Shown here piece by piece: positions 6,238-7,611 of a stretch of 7,611 nt of DNA. Under the pieces are notes generated by a model that was not told where the DNA came from, did not search any database, and was given only the letters and a program-made list of their open reading frames with translations. Origin of the DNA: an uncultured Paracoccaceae bacterium (GTDB taxonomy: Bacteria > Pseudomonadota > Alphaproteobacteria > Rhodobacterales > Rhodobacteraceae). The first letter of the stretch is position 1. Each line of letters begins with the position of its first letter. Both the position numbers and the translations under genes were made by a program. The stretch lies in the NCBI GenBank assembly GCA_937900975.1, contig CALCPC010000741.1:1-7611 (forward strand), read 5' to 3'.

Positions 6238-7399
6238 CGCGGACTGGCTGCTGACACCCGGCGCCATCCGCGCGCAATGCGGCGCGCTGTTCGATTTGGG
6301 CGTCGCCGGCAAGCTTGCGCATTTCAGCGTCGATCTCGGCCGGCTGCCCGATTGCGCGGCGGAGGTTGTGACAACGATCCGCGCGGCCTATCCAGACCTC
6401 AACGTGCCGCCGCACGCGCGCTGGCGGCATTTTGTGCTTGGCGGCCAGGACCGCTGGGCGCCGCATGCCGCGCGGTATGAGACGCCGCGCGCGCGGGCCC
6501 GCGCCGAATGCGCGCTTGCCAGCCTTTCGGTTCTGCTCGACGCCGGCGCTGGCGCCGACTGGTCCTATCGCGATCCCGCGACCGGCACGGGTTTCGCGCG
6601 GTCCGAGGGGCTTGCCCTGGCCTCGCTCGACATGGTCGTCGCAGGGGCTTTCGGCGCGGCGGGCGCTGCGGATCTGGCGGGGTTCGGGGCGGACGACCTG
6701 GCCGCCGGGTTCCAAGTCGACGCGCAGAACCCGCTGGCGGGGCTTGCGGGGCGCGCGCGGCTGATCTCGGATCTTGGCGCGGTGGTCGACGCGCGGCCCG
6801 ATATCTTTGGCGATGCGCGGGAACTCGGGCGGATCGCCGATCACCTCCTCGCCCTTGCCACACCCGACCTGCCGGCCGCGCGGATCCTGACCACGCTGCT
6901 TGACGCGCTTGGCCCGATTTGGCCCGCCACGCCGCGCCTTGAGGGCCGCGCGCTTGGCGCTTGCTGGCCGCACCCGATGGCGCCCGGCACGGGGCTCGTG
7001 CCGTTTCACAAGCTCAGCCAATGGCTTAGCTATTCGCTCATCGAACCCTTAGAGCGTGCGGGCGCGCGGATCACCGGGCTCGACGCGCTGACGGGGCTGG
7101 CGGAGTACCGCAATGGCGGGCGCTTCCTCGACACTGGCGTGATCTCCCTGAAAACCGCCGTTTCGACACCGCCAGCCCCCCAGGATCCGCTGGTGGTCGA
7201 ATGGCGCGCGCTGACCGTGGTGCTGCTTGACCGCGTGGCCGATCTCGTGCGCGAAACCCTGGGCAAAACCGCCGCCGAGATGCCGCTTGCCGCGGTTTTG
7301 GAGGGTGGTACCTGGGCCACGGGCCGCAGGCGGGCCGCCGCCGCCCGCCCCGGCGGGCCGCCCCCCATCGCCATCGCCTCCACCGGCACCGTTTTTTGA
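6227..7399 (+). CDS. urc4: URC4/urg3-type DUF1688 protein (uracil catabolism)
   Basis: A cytoplasmic protein of 390 residues in the DUF1688 family, whose fungal member URC4 is essential for uracil breakdown by the URC route. No reaction is firmly assigned, to my knowledge. Family hallmarks seen here are SRWRHF-like ARWRHF (64-69), [20 protein letters not shown] (101-120), [11 protein letters not shown] (125-135), [16 protein letters not shown] (161-176), GPIWP (229-233), [19 protein letters not shown] (258-276), [15 protein letters not shown] (284-298), [14 protein letters not shown] (323-336), [11 protein letters not shown] (358-368) and the C-terminal TGTVF. The many invariant His, Asp, Arg and Trp residues suggest an enzyme. 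There are no signal peptide or membrane segments, and the length is within the usual range. The start overlaps the end of urc1 by 11 bp, implying coupled translation and probably matched amounts of the two proteins. Confidence 0.92.
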   Translation: MTTDADWLLTPGAIRAQCGALFDLGVAGKLAHFSVDLGRLPDCAAEVVTTIRAAYPDLNVPPHARWRHFVLGGQDRWAPHAARYETPRARARAECALASLSVLLDAGAGADWSYRDPATGTGFARSEGLALASLDMVVAGAFGAAGAADLAGFGADDLAAGFQVDAQNPLAGLAGRARLISDLGAVVDARPDIFGDARELGRIADHLLALATPDLPAARILTTLLDALGPIWPATPRLEGRALGACWPHPMAPGTGLVPFHKLSQWLSYSLIEPLERAGARITGLDALTGLAEYRNGGRFLDTGVISLKTAVSTPPAPQDPLVVEWRALTVVLLDRVADLVRETLGKTAAEMPLAAVLEGGTWATGRRRAAAARPGGPPPIAIASTGTVF

Positions 7400-7416
7400 A
7401 GGAAAGGTCCCCAACC

Positions 7417-7611
7417 ATGGCCGAAGACGTCACCGTCGTCTCCCACCCCTTGGTGCAGCACAAGCTGACCGAGATGCGCCAAAAAGAGACGTCGACTGCG
7501 CAATTCCGCCAGTTGCTGCGTGAGATTTCGCATCTGCTGGCCTATGAGGTGATGCGGGATCTGCCGCTGACCAAAGTCTCTATCGAAACGCCGCTTGAGC
7601 AGATGATGGCC
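7417..7611 (+). CDS. upp: Uracil phosphoribosyltransferase, N-terminal part (runs off the right edge)
   Basis: The enzyme converts uracil and PRPP to UMP and pyrophosphate. Next to urc1 and urc4 it is the counterpart of fungal URC6, making the nucleotide that the URC pathway degrades; it may also serve salvage. The first 65 codons are present of about 210 in the family. The start [20 protein letters not shown] matches the conserved HPLVxHKLxxxR element, and [12 protein letters not shown] matches the following LLTYEATRDL block. The PRPP-binding and uracil-binding regions lie outside the window. ATG 7417 is preceded by AAGGAAAGG (7399-7407), beginning on the last base of the urc4 stop, so the gene lies 17 nt downstream in the same apparent operon. 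Confidence 0.95.
   Translation, partial: MAEDVTVVSHPLVQHKLTEMRQKETSTAQFRQLLREISHLLAYEVMRDLPLTKVSIETPLEQMMA

Noticed and set aside
4780..6312. A 510-codon minus-strand open frame antisense to urc1
   Set aside because: It is a shadow of the strongly recognised urc1 frame and shows no family features of its own.
6077..7021. A 314-codon minus-strand open frame antisense to urc4
   Set aside because: It is a shadow of the DUF1688 gene, which has unmistakable family motifs.
1..7611. Insertion sequence, CRISPR array, tRNA or rRNA
   Set aside because: I saw no transposase, no terminal repeats, no regularly spaced direct repeats and no tRNA-like cloverleaf in the window. The gene decay on the left shows no mobile-element boundary.

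Overview
The window is GC-rich, and its proteins look like those of an alphaproteobacterium, most likely the Rhodobacterales. That placement rests on composition and remembered family resemblance, because no search could be run. The window holds two nitrogen-scavenging loci that diverge from about position 3.7 kb. The left one, on the minus strand, is decaying. The right one, on the plus strand, looks intact.

Left half (1-3700, minus strand, transcribed right to left): this is a hydantoin or dihydropyrimidine utilisation cluster. In transcription order it has an ABC-transporter permease remnant (about 3140-2770), a hydantoin racemase remnant (about 2720-2340), an intact M20-type carbamoylase (2331-1084), and a D-hydantoinase/dihydropyrimidinase (1079 to the left edge). 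The hydantoinase keeps every metal ligand visible in the window, but it has one in-frame TGA at codon 92. The two upstream remnants are broken by several frame changes and by losses of internal sequence. From about 3140 to 3700 I find no supported gene.

Right half (3.7 kb to the end, plus strand): after a stretch with an SD-led open frame of unknown meaning comes a GNAT acetyltransferase (4035-4868). A tight three-gene group follows: a GTP-cyclohydrolase-II-like protein of the URC1 type (4990-6237), a DUF1688/URC4 protein overlapping it by 11 bp (6227-7399), and the start of uracil phosphoribosyltransferase upp (7417 to the right edge). These are the bacterial counterparts of the fungal URC genes for uracil catabolism, in which uracil is first converted to UMP by the phosphoribosyltransferase and then degraded with release of urea.

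Taken together, the window puts two chemically different routes for opening pyrimidine-like rings side by side. The hydantoinase/carbamoylase route is decaying and the ribotide-based URC route is whole. The carbamoylase is the only undamaged member of the older cluster that lies fully inside the window, which raises the question of whether it has kept or gained a separate role.
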